A DNA stretch of 64,000 nt from Bombus terrestris. Taxonomy: Eukaryota > Arthropoda > Insecta > Hymenoptera > Apidae. The notes below the pieces were generated by a model. The model was not told where the DNA came from. It ran no database searches and worked only from the letters and a program-made list of their open reading frames with translations. The DNA is taken from the NCBI RefSeq assembly GCF_910591885.1, contig NC_063279.1, forward strand, positions 13,144,001-13,208,000, given 5' to 3'. The translations under genes were made by a program, and so were the position numbers. Of this stretch, positions 1 to 12,830 are shown in pieces (positions within the stretch are counted from its first letter, which is position 1; every line of letters begins with the position of its first letter).

Positions 1-1117
1 ATCTCTGTTTGCAGTGACGTTTCGCTCAGTGACAAGAATGTTTTAATTACGTAGCACGCTGACAGCGTAGAGGTTGAGACCAGGTTAGTGCGGTAATTCA
101 CATGCACTTTGACTGCATTCGGCAAACATCGGGAACAAACTCGACAAGCTGGCTCCGATGTCACAGACCAACCCTTTCCCCCTTCCTCTTTCTCCCTCTC
201 TCTCTCACTTCCTCTTTCTCGTTTGCTTGTGTATCGTTTTAGTCAAGCGAAACTGTTCGATATCGATCTCCCAAATGAACGCTCACAGATTTTGTTTAAC
301 CGTGGATATATTACAGATCTGTCATGCTTACAGAGTGAGTAAAAAATCTACGATAGAAATATTTAAGTAACGGTATGATAGTTTATTTGATAATGATTTG
401 AATCTATAGTACGATGATTCGATTAGATTTCGTCTTCAGTTACATTCAAATCAACAATATCCTAAGATCGAAGCCAAGGTGGGGCTAATTTATGTTTAAT
501 GGAATGAAACGTAAATTTTTCATTTAGATGATCAAACCAGATCAAGTCACTTTGAATTCTGGGATTTCGATTAATACGACTATGACATTATGGCTATGGT
601 TCTTGAGGCTGGATTTTAGCCATTATTATAGTTATATGGATGTCCCACAATACAGAATTCTTCACAACGTTTTCCTGTTTGCCTGTGGTGATTCGCGACC
701 ATTTCGAAAACCGTGGGGCCGTTGTTCTGTAACTGTGGAATGATCCATGTTGTATTATTAGTTCATAACAGGTCCCACGGCTCAGATAAGATATTTGGTG
801 CAATGCTTATTTTCTTATCTCTCTGTTTCCTGAGATCTCGTGATGATATGTAATTTTTCTACTTCTATATATCGTTCATTAAGTTTATGATCAATATGTT
901 TTTTAATAAAATATCAATGAAAAAAAGGTATTAGTAGTATTGTACTTTCTTACAGTAAAAAAAAAAACTCAATAATACCACAAACCAATAAACGAAGAAT
1001 AAAATTGCTATTCACTTACAGAGCAACCATGTTATCTTCATACAGAAACGTTGATGTAACTGGTTAACACCAACGCGATAGCACGGATACTTACATTCGA
1101 TGCCGTTTCCAAGCACG
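1..1117. other. AT-rich DNA without gene
   Basis: A pyrimidine-rich tract lies at 172-236, and A-runs near 918 and 957. Short frames of about 70 codons show no domain or splice context. Confidence 0.4.
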
Positions 1118-1920
1118 TTGCTAAAGAATACAATGGTGTAGCATGTAGAAAGCGTACAATGCAATGGGAAACGGGTACGAATGTTTATTAACCTCCTGTT
1201 GGTACGGAATCAAACATATTCTACATGTAAACAAGATGCGCATAAGAACTTTATTCCCTGTACAAACGTAAACCCGTGAAACTATACAGCTAAAAATATT
1301 CATTTTTACTCCATCTTTCATAAAACAAAATAAAATCGTATATCGCTTAAAAACTTATATAATTCGTAAGAAATATCACATAAAAATGTCAGGATATTAT
1401 AAGACGATTTATAAGAAATCATTAAGTATTTTAAAATATTGTAAGGAATGTCAAAGTATATAAATTATTAGATATAATTGAAAAAAAAGAAGTTTCATAC
1501 GCACCAACCTAATACCTTTTGAATTCCTCAATTTAAATACTTCATCGTGTTTCATTACGCCATCAAAGGTCTAAATAATTTAAAAATCCAATTTCCTACA
1601 GAAAAACGTATTTTCAGATTATGGCTCACGTGACCACGGGAGATTCATGCAAACATAAAGGCGTGGCATTGTCGGGTCGACAATAAACTTGGTCGAAAGA
1701 GTAGTAACAAGTCGTCAGAGCGTCGATTCGTACACATCCCGAGAACAATTCCCCGTGCTTCCGTGGAGCTTGAAAATCGAGAGACGTTCTCGACGAACGA
1801 TTCAACGTTACCTCACCGGTGGACTCTCTGTTTGAAAACACCCTCTTACAAGGTACGCTGCTAAAGAATACAATAGCGCACGGTGCAGAAGACGTACAAT
1901 TTGAAGGAGAACGCACGCTA
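1118..1920. repeat. Pair of similar segments 1118-1180 and 1857-1920
   Basis: Both contain gctaaagaatacaat followed by agcatgtagaaagcgtac or gcacggtgcagaagacgtac. Similarity covers about 60 bp in the same orientation. The origin is unknown. Confidence 0.4.
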
Positions 1921-2390
1921 GATAGAAATGTCGCTTGAAGTCGTGATACCACAAGAGTCGAGTGTGTCAAAGGTATTGTCGTGTAAACAGGTCGCGTGTA
2001 AAACCCGCTGCTAGTCACTGAACAGACTGAATCTTTCCACCTGACTCTATCGGCTCTCTCTTCTTTCGTTTCGTTTTGTTTTCTTTTCTTAATATTTTTC
2101 TTTTTACCATGTACACGCACAATCTCTTCATTCAACGTTTTACTTGATACACGTGGCTGGATAACCGATTTCTGTTTCCTTTCTTCCTTCTTCAATTTTG
2201 CCATAATTCTATTGAGAGATTTGTGAGCGATATAGGAAGATGGGCGATATGTCGTCCGAGGAATAAGGATTATACGAAGATTCTTTACGATTATACTCTT
2301 GTCAAGAGATATAGCTTCTTCTTTGTAAAGTTTAGGTTCACGTCCGCGTGATTTAATTCTTTCAGTTAATACATTCGCTATGCAATGCAT
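1626..2390 (-). CDS. Unassigned long ORF, 254 codons from ATG
   Basis: On the minus strand an open frame starts at an ATG at 2390-2388 (a TTG lies 15 bp further upstream) and ends at 1626. It is the longest frame in the window and unusually long for such AT-rich DNA. The middle is basic (KKKNIKKRKQNETKEERAD), and the carboxy half is rich in Ser, Thr, Arg and Cys. I recognise no domain. There is no clear splice or promoter context, and the start ATG lies inside a perfect inverted repeat. It may be a lineage-specific gene, an old element or a chance frame in a GC-richer patch. Confidence 0.2.
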   Translation of the reverse strand: MHCIANVLTERIKSRGREPKLYKEEAISLDKSIIVKNLRIILIPRTTYRPSSYIAHKSLNRIMAKLKKEERKQKSVIQPRVSSKTLNEEIVRVHGKKKNIKKRKQNETKEERADRVRWKDSVCSVTSSGFYTRPVYTTIPLTHSTLVVSRLQATFLSSVRSPSNCTSSAPCAIVFFSSVPCKRVFSNRESTGEVTLNRSSRTSLDFQAPRKHGELFSGCVRIDALTTCYYSFDQVYCRPDNATPLCLHESPVVT

Positions 2391-2397
2391 AGCGAAT
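2373..2397. other. Perfect inverted repeat (11-bp arms, 3-bp loop)
   Basis: ATTCGCTATGC, then AAT, then GCATAGCGAAT. The arms extend outward a few bases with one mismatch. A GTAAGT follows at 2410 on the plus strand. Function unknown. Confidence 0.7.
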
Positions 2398-2409
2398 ATA
2401 TTCAAGAAT

Positions 2410-3480
2410 GTAAGTATGTAGCGTTACTATGTAGGATTTTTGGGGAGTTTCAACAAAATTTGTTAAATAATCGAACGAAACAGTGATAGATTAGAAATTA
2501 TTACTTAAAAGAAAGCATCCATAATGAAAACAGCGTGCATGCATAAATATTATTCCTTTCTAAAAATCTTCCTAATGGTCTTAGGTATGTAAAGAATTTT
2601 ATAATACGATTATTGATAATGAAAATTAGATTTGATTCGTAAACTTAGACGGCGTGTGTAAGTGAGCGATTGCTTGATTTCTTCGAAATATAATATTCAA
2701 AATTTAAATAAAAGTTGTAATTATGGATTGATGAAGATAGTATAATGGATAGTCGTCTCAACGATTCTTTAATTGCTAATTAAGAAGAAGATAGTGTATT
2801 GATAATGCGTTGACGTATTTCAATAAAATCGATATTCAATCATATTCTTCTCTAGAATATTCAGTGTTTGGACGGCTGCTTTTATTTACTAAATTCAAAT
2901 AAAACTCATTTAGTAGCTTTGAATGCATGCTACCTTTTGTAAAATTTTCAATAGCAAAATACCTACAAGCAATGGAAATTTCAATGTACTGGTTAAAGTC
3001 ATTTAAATTTCAATGGAAATCAATATAGGACGTTTTATTTCCAATTTATTGTATTATGATAGGGAAGTATAGTAAAACAGATTTTTCACAGAATGCATTA
3101 CAATTTTATTGCTTTTAAATTATTATGATGATCGTAAAAATTATTGTAAAGCACCGTGGGATCCAGTCGTATATTTCTAAATGAGAAGTATATATTTCTT
3201 TGATTGTTTATTATTTCAACTTTTCTATCACTGAATTTTCCTATAAATATGACACCATATTTCTTTTTATAAATCTTATAAATCTTTCTTTCTTAAAGAG
3301 ATAACAAATTTCAAATATAAAAATCGGTGACAACTATTCATACCATAGTGCTACATGTACACAGTAGTGAAATTTCATTAGTACTAGAACAAGACATGGC
3401 TACCATAATCATATTGATAAAGTTTCAAACAAAGTGTAACTCGTTCGTAGAACCATTACAAGAAAGTTAACATCCAAATT
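2410..3480. other. AT-rich DNA, nothing recognised
   Basis: No frame, repeat or element seen. Confidence 0.4.
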
Positions 3481-4115
3481 TCGTCTACAAGCACGGATAG
3501 GCCTCGACTAAAATAAGTCGATGAAGAGAATGGAGTCTCGTGCGACACATTCCAGTCGAACAAAGTAAGGCGTTACATATATACCGGTGGGCTATTCGGC
3601 ACAGGTGCGCGTCTCTTGCCCCCGCCTTCAGTGTCACACAACTTTTACGTTATTGCGATCTGGTCTTCGACGCGACCGATTTATCCCCGAGATTTACTTC
3701 GCTTTAAAACGACCCCGAAACGTCTCAGCCTCGCCGCCAACGCCGCGGACCCGTTCTTTCTCGCTTTCTCGATCGAGTTTTACGATTCAAAGTTCCTTCG
3801 TTGTTCGTTAAAATCCGAACGAATTCACGCGAAGCGAGCGATCCAACCTTGGAAAACCACTTTTCAGAAACGCGCCGATCGTATTATTTTACTCGAACGC
3901 TCGTACGGCCCACAAACGTTAAAACTTTACGAGCCACTCCAAGCTTTCCGGATTTCTTTCAGAACCAGGCGATGCGACGTTTTTCGTTTCGGTCTTCGAT
4001 CGGCGACCTTGAAATTCCAGATTGTGTCATCATCCCCTGTTTCACTTGATCGTTTCTTACGATTCAAAAAGAACTTTCCTCCGAACAAGTTTCAATCGAA
4101 AAATAGAAATTGACA
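3480..4115. other. GC-richer block, candidate regulatory or untranslated sequence
   Basis: A sharp rise in GC and CpG. TATA-like acatatata lies at 3575. A 165-codon plus-strand frame crosses it but has no ATG, so I do not call it coding. It might be a long 5' UTR, a non-coding transcript or a regulatory island. Confidence 0.25.
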
Positions 4116-5095
4116 TAAAAATAATTGCTATTCATAGGACTGAATTGATTAAACAAAAACTGAATCTTAAAATGAGTTAGGATGGACAGTAGCAATCGGG
4201 GATATTGGCACTTAAAGTAGTCAAACTAAATGTCCATTAGCGTTATTAAACTCCATTTAAAAAAGAATGCAGCGGTAATTGCTTCAAAAAATAATTTTTC
4301 ACTTCTATGGCGTAAAATTTTGCATGCAATATTTCCTCTATATCATCAATAACTAAAATATTGCAAAGTAAACCGGTGATACAAAAAGTGTCAAATTGTT
4401 AAAAACGCGTCATCCATTGTGCGAAATAAATAACCTTTTGTTGGAAAGTAACGCACGAAGCTCTTTGTTAGTAACATAATATTCGAAGCGTCGCGTCAGT
4501 AAAAATAGAAAATGTTGAATTCATAAAACTGAAAGAAAGGGAACGAAGAGGAACGATTTATTCAATTAACCTGTCGATTACCTAGTCTTTTCACGTTTCA
4601 TGCCCTATAGATCATTCGTTATTGAAATTATAATATAATTATTTGGAATTGGTTTATGTCCTTTTCGAATAGTATGAATCATGTCATGAATTACGGATTA
4701 TTTTTCGATGTAAAATGAAATAACTAACAGTTATTATCAAAAAGAAGAAATCTCACATTTTAAATGTCTTTCTATAATAATTTTTAATAACAACTCTCAC
4801 TGGAAAACTACAAGAATTATTCATATTTGCCCCTTTTGTTATATCGCATTCAACATTGAGAAATTTTTATCCGTCACTGAAATACCGAAGAATGAAAATT
4901 TCAAAATCAATAAAGTCGTAAAAGATAACTTGAGGAATTCTAATCGAACATATTTTTGTAAAAGTTATAAAACTTCTTTGAATTCTGATTATACTGTTCA
5001 CTTATTATTTATTACTATTATAGTAATTTATGCAATTATAAATAATCAATAAAAAAGAAGATAACGAAATTCAATATAGAAAGCAATACTTTGTG
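4116..5095. other. AT-rich DNA, nothing recognised
   Basis: No gene or repeat seen. Confidence 0.4.
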
Positions 5096-5520
5096 GTCAC
5101 AGGGAATATGAGTTGCCCAATTAATGATGAAACAAGGGACAAGTGCTAATTTCACCGATGACAAATAAACGCGCGACAGGCATCAGATAGACAGATAGCA
5201 AATGTGTCACGGTAAACTATTAGACCGTTGATGCGCGTGATCGTGGGAGATATCGGTTAAAAATAGAGCGACGTTTTCGCGAAACAAATATCAGAATGCA
5301 AATCCATGCAGGTTAGACGAGGGCTAGTCAGAGAGACTGACAAAGCGGTGCAATCACGATCCACGTCGGGTAATTAGTTAGCTGCGTGTACCGACGCTTG
5401 ATCGTTTTCGATTTTTCTCGGGTGTACCGCGCGTTAATTACCGTCGACGATCGATAGCCAAGTCACGAGCTTCGCGATCACGCCAATGCGTGTGCTCGGT
5501 TAACTTTTCACGCCATTTCA
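5096..5520. promoter_or_regulatory. Candidate regulatory block with octamer and homeodomain-like motifs
   Basis: A CpG-rich island with few open frames. The POU octamer ATGCAAAT is at 5297-5304, and taattagtta and cgttaattaccg follow within 170 bp. Motif density and composition, not conservation, are the only evidence. Confidence 0.25.
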
Positions 5521-6300
5521 CTGACTTATTTCCACGCTTATATTCTTGTATTATACCAAATTATTTCCACAACCATAAACGTGGTGTAAGTACCAAATGA
5601 AATAGAAAATAGAATTATACGTTCAATTTTGAAAAAAAAGCTATTCGAATTTACTCGAATACTCCAAAGAATTTCATTTTTTCGAAATTCCATTGAATTT
5701 ACCAGATTCACGAGTCCGAAATCTGTAACATACAATATTTTTCAGAACAGATAAAGTACTGCAGCCGCACTATGTCAAGTTTGACAAAACCAGAGTATGC
5801 TTTATTGGTATCTATCAATCACGCAGTGAGAAAGGTGAACAGTTTATTTAATACACCTTCCCATGAATTCTTCAGTCGATTATTCAATTATTTGCTTTCC
5901 TTTACATACTATAGATTGATAAAGATTTAAAGCAGATTAAGATATTCATTGACAATCATGATATAGAAATGTATTACGAATATTTGAATGGCTCTATTTA
6001 AGAATCTCTTCATTCGACGATTTTACATAAAATAACCAGGATTTAAAATTTACAAGTGTCTCGTGAGTTATGGACGAGAGTGAAAGTACTTCATTCACAT
6101 ATTTCCTCGCGAAGCAATCATAAAGATCCACCATCAACGCACCACTTTAGGGGACCCAATTTAAACCACATTTATTTATTCCCTCGACGAAGATCCACAA
6201 CACGGTCAATCAATCAGTTTCAACACGCTAATAAACCGCAAGGAACAACCACCTCTAGTTCTCCAGTTTGACGACAAAATTTATTTTCCACTTGCAACCG
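5521..6300. other. Non-coding, nothing recognised
   Basis: AT-rich, with short frames only. Confidence 0.35.
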
Positions 6301-6750
6301 AACCTCGAAAATAGCTAGACATGGGATCCAATGCTAGGCGCTGTCGTTGCGGAGGACTCTCCGGAAGCATGGCAAAAGTAATGGAAAGGGAATACATTTT
6401 TTAGCGTCGGTGGTCCGGACTACGGTTGCCGGATTAACAGGGAAAGTGGATAAGCCGGGCGTCAAGGGCCGGGCAGAGGTGAGGCTATCCCGAAAAGGGA
6501 GAGGGTGGACTACGTACTGCCAATAAAAGCCGGGGTGTCAGTATATCACGTGGCTCTGGCTGGTCGTGTCCAACGATACAGTCCAATATATTACCCAGAT
6601 AGCCATGCTAATTCAGCTCTAGCTCCCGCCGATTCCCCGCTTGGTTGCCTTTGCCTCGCATGCTCGTCCGTTTACGCTCCTACCCTCTCCAAACTCACCC
6701 TCTTTGTTGCTCTACTAGCCTCTGGATCATGTGCTTCTTGCTAGTAGCCA
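6300..6750. other. GC-rich block without recognised gene
   Basis: It contains cagaggtgag, a weak 5' splice-like site near 6475, and overlapping short frames in several phases, which points to composition rather than coding. Confidence 0.25.
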
Positions 6751-9240
6751 GAATCGAGTATGTACACTCAGGTTCATAAGTGTTGAAACACTTAGAGAAA
6801 GTTAATCCGAGAATTAGGAACTTGCTAAAGCCTTTAACAATTATCATTTGATTTGAAACTTACGCAAACTATTACAATGGCAGACAAAGATCATAAAATC
6901 TTAAGATGAATTCGTATGTTCAACGTCAGAATGAAAATCTTATCTTTGCGTATAATAACGTTAAGTTTCTTCTTATTTTTACTGTATCTTTACTTATTTT
7001 AACTTATCTCGCGAATGTTTCCTAAACCAATCCTGGCACTCGTGTCATCCAATTTTTTATCGTAATTTTCAATTTCAATCGAGATTTTAAGCGAACTGTT
7101 GTAAATTACAAAACTTTTCCAACGAAGTTAGAGAATTTTATGTACGATACGTATGACTCTGAATTCATAACCATCGCCCATTCCTCTTGCTACTCTTACA
7201 AATAGATTCTTCAAGTTTTTATCTTGTACAGGTGCAAAATCACGATCGGTTAATCGTTTGCTTGATGATATAAACGAATTATCGTATTTTATAAACTTAT
7301 CCCAAACCAAAAAGTGTCGTAATAGTTATGAACGGGAGTGTACGTATGCACCTGTACACGGTTACATACGGAGGATGCGTTTCGTCATTCCTGCGAATCC
7401 AACAATCCTCCGCAGAGCCGCCCTACGTGGCAGGGATTTCAGCTGACATTGCATCCTCGTTACGAGGCATTATACGATCCATTCTGATAAGGGAAGATTA
7501 CCCGGGCCGGATCTTTGCTCCAGCGAGAACCCGATTTACAACCACTGTCGATCGCGCTGAAACGTTCATTGTTTTGTTTATTGAGGTATATAGCAATACA
7601 ATAAAATAATTTATGAACAGAAGTGTTTTGTTAGATAGAAAATTTTTTGAGTTAGATATTTTGCTGTGTTTGTGGGGGAAAAATGTTTTGGATGCTTGTA
7701 TATTTGGCATTTCAGGTGTAAATACTTTGTGAAATTTACTCCAAAATTTAAAAGTACAATAACAAATTCTTTAGCTTCGATACTTGAACCTGTTTGCCAA
7801 AGAAAAAAGTTTCGGAAACTTTTTAACAAGAAATTCCAAATGTAAGAATATTATGTTTATAGTGATAAACCGTCTAAGAAAAATGAGTTTGCTAATTTAC
7901 AGAACTAAACATGTCAAACCATGTTAAACATCACCGAATTATTCAACTACGTGGATGTTACGCAATCTAAATCGATATCGGCTCAAGAAGCAACCCTTCT
8001 TCGAATGTTTTATCGTTTCACCCTTTCATCAGTCGTGTTCAGTTATGCGCGTGTCCTCACTGAAAACATTCAGTTCTGGAAACCGGTTTTAAAAGGCCTA
8101 ACGAACTGTGAAGCCGAGCTAATTGAGACTGTGGCAAGACGCGGCTGTATCTCGCTGCCGGAACCAGTTTACGACAGGTGTAACGCTGTCTCATCGCTTT
8201 ATGAATGCTAATTATCTTAAACAGAGGCTGTGAAGACGAAAAAAGTAATTTGCAAATTATTCGTCGTCGTTCCAGTTGTCTTTCGCGTCCTAATTATTTC
8301 GTTTGGCCCGAGCCTAGTCGCAATTTGTCCCCTTTTTAGAACTGCTTTTGTCGAATTTTCAGATGGAGCTTTCATACTTTCTCTGATTACATCGGGGCCA
8401 GGATTGATTTAATAAACGATGTTTTCCAACTGGACGCTGTATTCTCAATTTCGGTGTATTTAACGCGATTTATTATTTCGCTTGTCAACAGCACCGTTTT
8501 TTTATATATTTAATTATCTGGTAGTGCGATGAAATAAAAGTTTCCCGGGGGAGAAACAGCATGATAAACCGGGGATATATCGCGTCTGGTATTCCAACGC
8601 GCAAATTGAAAATCGAGTTATGAATATTTTCGTGCGATTGTAAAGGCCACTGTGCGCCCATAGGTAGAGATGTAAAGGGACGTAATACGGTGCACGGAAC
8701 GTAATACGCTGCATCAAGAGCTATATTTTCGATTTCTTTCGAATAATACGATATTGAATTTCGTGTCAGATTGGATTTAATATTCCCCCGTGCTTCACGG
8801 TGTTGGCTCCGTCGCGCGAAATCCAAGGTCGGGATTCCCGATCTCGTATGTTCCTTCTATTCACCATCAGGAATGTACAATACAATATTAAATAACAAAT
8901 TACGCAACATCCCCTGGGATTCATATTGCTTTCATCTTCTCTCCGGTTTCTTTATTCCATGCAAATTTATTTAATAAATTCATATAATTTTAGTACGAAT
9001 TTGGATAATTTGGTGTCCTATGTAAATAATCCAATGCCGACACTAATAATTTTTCTGTTACCAAAATAAAATCATCTACTAGCAAACAGTACAGTACAAC
9101 ATCCGAACAAACGAAAGGAAACGATTGCCAAATGGCATCGGCGAAAAGCGGTAGCGCCGGGGCTAAATCATTAACGTGGCTACATACCAACTCTATCGTA
9201 CGGAGTTCTTAATTAAACAGGTTACGTCTCGTGTTTCCTT
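6750..9240. other. Mixed non-coding stretch
   Basis: Short frames at 7328-7609, 7921-8211 and 8485-8826 overlap frames on the other strand or in other phases and show no domain. No element found. Confidence 0.35.
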
Positions 9241-9860
9241 TGATTTCTCAACGATCGAGTCACCGAGTGCCACCCTCGCCACGATTGCAACTCAAAGCAG
9301 TAAGAGGGTAGCCGGTAGCTGCTAGCCAAGGGATGGGGTGTCGCCTCTTTAGCTTGCGCAAGTATTTTCGTGGAAAAGTTAAATCCCGCGCTGCGCGCTG
9401 CGTGCTCGAGGACTACCTCGGGCGTACATTATTTCATTAACCGTACTTTTCCTCCCTGGTCTCTACCTCTCTGACCCCGCCGTTGCTTGCGCCATCGTCG
9501 CTACCGCTGCCGCTGCTCTCTCCAACGAGGAGAGCAAGAGAGGAGAGAGAGAGAGAGAAAGGGTTGTAGAGGGGGTTGGTTAGGGCAAGGGAACCAAGGG
9601 GTTGGAGGCAACAGGACTGGGAGAGCTGTGCGCTTTAGCTCTGCGCTATTCTAACCGGCTTTTATATTAATTAATTTGCTCAAGAGTTTTAACGACTTAT
9701 TGCACTTCAATTAACTCGTTTTAAATTGCATAATCCGGCGACGCGGCCGTGGCCGGAAAATTCATTCGGTAATAAACCCAATGGCTTAACTGGCCCACCG
9801 TTGTTTCCACGAAATTCCAAGAACTGATCGTGTATTTACTTGGATATTGTTATAGACCTC
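9240..9860. promoter_or_regulatory. Candidate regulatory block with homeodomain-like sites
   Basis: A GC-rich half with a purine tract is followed at 9660-9740 by ttaattaattt, ttttaacgacttattg and ttgcataa in open-frame-poor DNA. This resembles developmental enhancers of insects. The inference rests on motif density only. Confidence 0.25.
9541..9559. repeat. GA microsatellite
   Basis: A gagagagagaga-type run inside a GC-rich block, in a longer purine-rich tract. Confidence 0.7.
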
Positions 9861-12140
9861 GATTTATGGAAAAAATCATATAATATAGTGGAATAGGTTA
9901 GCTAGGCAACTTTGTGATAAATAATATGCACGATTTTCTTTATAGTGGTAATATAAAAGTTTAGTGTGCCTTATATAGTTTAGGTAGTCTTTTTTAGTTT
10001 CCGCAAATATTCGCCCTCTTTTGATTGTTACGCCCTGGAATAGATATATTAGATACTTAAAAAGTATCGATACGAAAAGTAGCGATACGAAAAAATTACC
10101 ATCATTTATTTATTAATAAAATAGGAGTTTAGATTTTAATATATGAAATGTATTAAGAATAAGTTTTGCAAGATTCCATAAATTAATTACTGTGAAGCAT
10201 CAGCAGTATAATTATTATATTTTTAAGCGATATTCACGTAAAAAAATTAATAAATAAAATTTTATTTAAATATTTACATTTAAAAATAAAATCTATTCGC
10301 TTTTTTATACAGTATTTGCTGATTACAACCGATTTGCTGTTGGGAATAATCGATTACCGATAAACCGTTGTTTATTAAATAGCTGTTCCAATATTAATGC
10401 CTTCTAATAATCTCCTTTTTCTTCTCATGAAATTACCAACGAAATACCATCGTGTATAAACGTGTGAACATTGGTAGATGCTGTATCAAAAAGCGTTTGA
10501 ATTTATGTACCTCGTGGCACAACCGGGCAAAGCGGATTTAAAGTTTCAAAGATACACACATGGTAAAGCTGATGAAGAAAGCGGAAGAAGCATGAGGACG
10601 AGAATTTGCAATTCATGAAGGAAAAAGACGTAGCAGCGTTTGTTATCTTTATGTGGTACTAGCAATCCTCCGGGCAACAAACAAAAACACATTCCGTTTC
10701 CAGCTATTTAATTCAAAATGGCGAGAAAGAACATAAATGTCTGAATTAATCATGACACGAGTTGCTTGCCTAACTATTATCAAGAACTTTGTTGCTACGC
10801 TAAACAAAATTTGTTGCCTGGCTGAAATTATTTTTCAAGATGAAGCAAGTTTGCAGATCCTTTACTTGAAAATAATTTGTAGTGTTATGTTTCAAAACCG
10901 GCTTTGTAATTTTCATATAATTACAGAAATTTTCATTTTTTATATTTGATAGTGTAAACCTCAAATAATTACCAAATTACGAGAAAGCTACATAGAATAC
11001 AGTGACAGAACAACGTAGCTTAAATTTCTTTTCTTTTTATTTTTTTCTTTTAATTATCTTTATCACCAGCCTCTTATCTTTTTCTCACGATAACACGCTC
11101 AAACGCGTATTTTTACACAATTAAGTAAATCCTCCTTAATCCTACCGAGTTTACATTATAGGCTCAAAAGACCAAGCAACGTGAGAATATCACATTAGCA
11201 CATTAGTAGATTAGTAAACTAGTATATTAGTATATTTGCTAATTATATTATAGAAATACATTCCCTTGACTATTAACGCATACGGTGCATCTTCATAATT
11301 ATCTAGAAGTTAGTTCCTTTAAAATTTCCTAAAATACTAATTATATTTATTCACTATGAATCCAATTTTCTATATCTGCAATACTACGTGCTAAAAAATA
11401 ATTTTTATAGTGAATATAATTGTATTTTCGTACAATACATTTTCCTCAATACATTTTATATCGTAAAACTTTACATATACGTTTGACACAATTATTTGAA
11501 AAATATTTTTCCAGAATTCCACAATTTCGCGATTTATAATTTTATTGCATAATTTAGAAGTGAACGCGTTTACCCAATTAATATTTTATGGCGCACGGCC
11601 AATTACATTCACATGAAACTGTCAACCCAATTTTAAATATGAAAAATGCTACTGAAGAAAAAGCAACTTTATGATATCTTGTCAAAACAGCAACAACCTT
11701 CTTTCCGTGCGATTACCCTCCGTGCTAACACGATTACAATGCTGTTGCGATGTAACAAGAAGCGAAAGAAGAACAGCATAATTCATTCGAGCATATAAGA
11801 AGAGTCTCAACCAAGATGCTTTGCTCTAAACAAGACTCATGAAGAAATCAACGAGGTAAACGTAACACCAAAAGGAGCTACATAAAGAGAAATAAAACAA
11901 GCATAATCCAAGGCAAAGAAGATCTTGCGGAATCCAAAAGCGAAGAAAGAAAACTGTGAAACAGATAGTAGTATGTAAAATGTCAATTCTTAGAAATTCA
12001 CGCATTTTGTTCATCTTTATACCTTTAAATTCCTCATAATTAGGTGCGCCAAAATCCGCAATATAGAAATAAACCAAATTTCCAACGCTATAAGAAACGA
12101 AGGATTAGGAAACTAAGTTATTTAAAAAAAAAAAAAAACA
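9861..12140. other. AT-rich DNA with one short tandem repeat
   Basis: No gene seen. A poly-A run lies near 12124-12139. Confidence 0.4.
11189..11240. repeat. Short degenerate tandem repeat of ttagta type
   Basis: Units of about 8-9 bp such as attagtaga, ttagtaaac and tagtatat. Confidence 0.5.
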
Positions 12141-12830
12141 TAATTTACACAAACGTACAGCTACCAGTAATCGAGGAATAACTCAAAGGTTGATCTCCTG
12201 GGAAAGAAATGTGGATGGAAAGGGGCAGAGGGAGATACGAGGAGTTACGGTACAATTCAAAGGGAGGAGTGAAGCTGTCCTGAAATGAGGTCGACATAAT
12301 TGCACCCCTAGTCATAGCGTTGGCAGAGCAGGAGGGGGTAGATGAAGGAGGCAAACGATGGTAAGAGAAAGATAGAGCCATAGAAGGGGTTAGGTAGGCT
12401 GAGGAGAAGGAGGGTTGGTTGGTCGCCATCTATTGTCTCTCGTAGACTCGACTCGGCCCTGATTAAATACTTGACACATCCCCGCCTGATCCAGGCCGGC
12501 ATAACTTTGTTCGAATTGTAATTACGGCCCGGATCGGACTCCGGTTACGAACGAGTTCCAACCGAAAACCCCCCGGAAACTTGGTCGTCGTACCCCTTTC
12601 TGAATGTCGCGGTTCTCCTGCCTCCATGATCCCTGGATACGACTTTCCATCCAGCCTGAACGAGCGCTCGATCTCGAAACAGAAATCCTTATATCTTATC
12701 TCGCGCAATTATACGCGGAAATGTATCTTGTCTGCTCGGCGGAAGTTCCTATGTGCTCTGTGTACCAAGGGAATTGCCATTTCCGTCGTTCTTTGCACGA
12801 TTCGAGCTCGATCCATGTGTGTGTGTTAAA
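12141..12830. other. GC-richer block containing an ISRNYTRKCI-encoding segment
   Basis: Overlapping frames occur on both strands. The plus-strand frame at 12581-12829 encodes ISRNYTRKCI at 12698-12727, which recurs at 23151-23180 with only synonymous differences. No domain is known to me. Confidence 0.3.

Noticed and set aside
3616..4113. 165-codon plus-strand frame in a GC-richer block
   Set aside because: It has no ATG anywhere in the frame, overlaps other frames in the same block and shows no domain.
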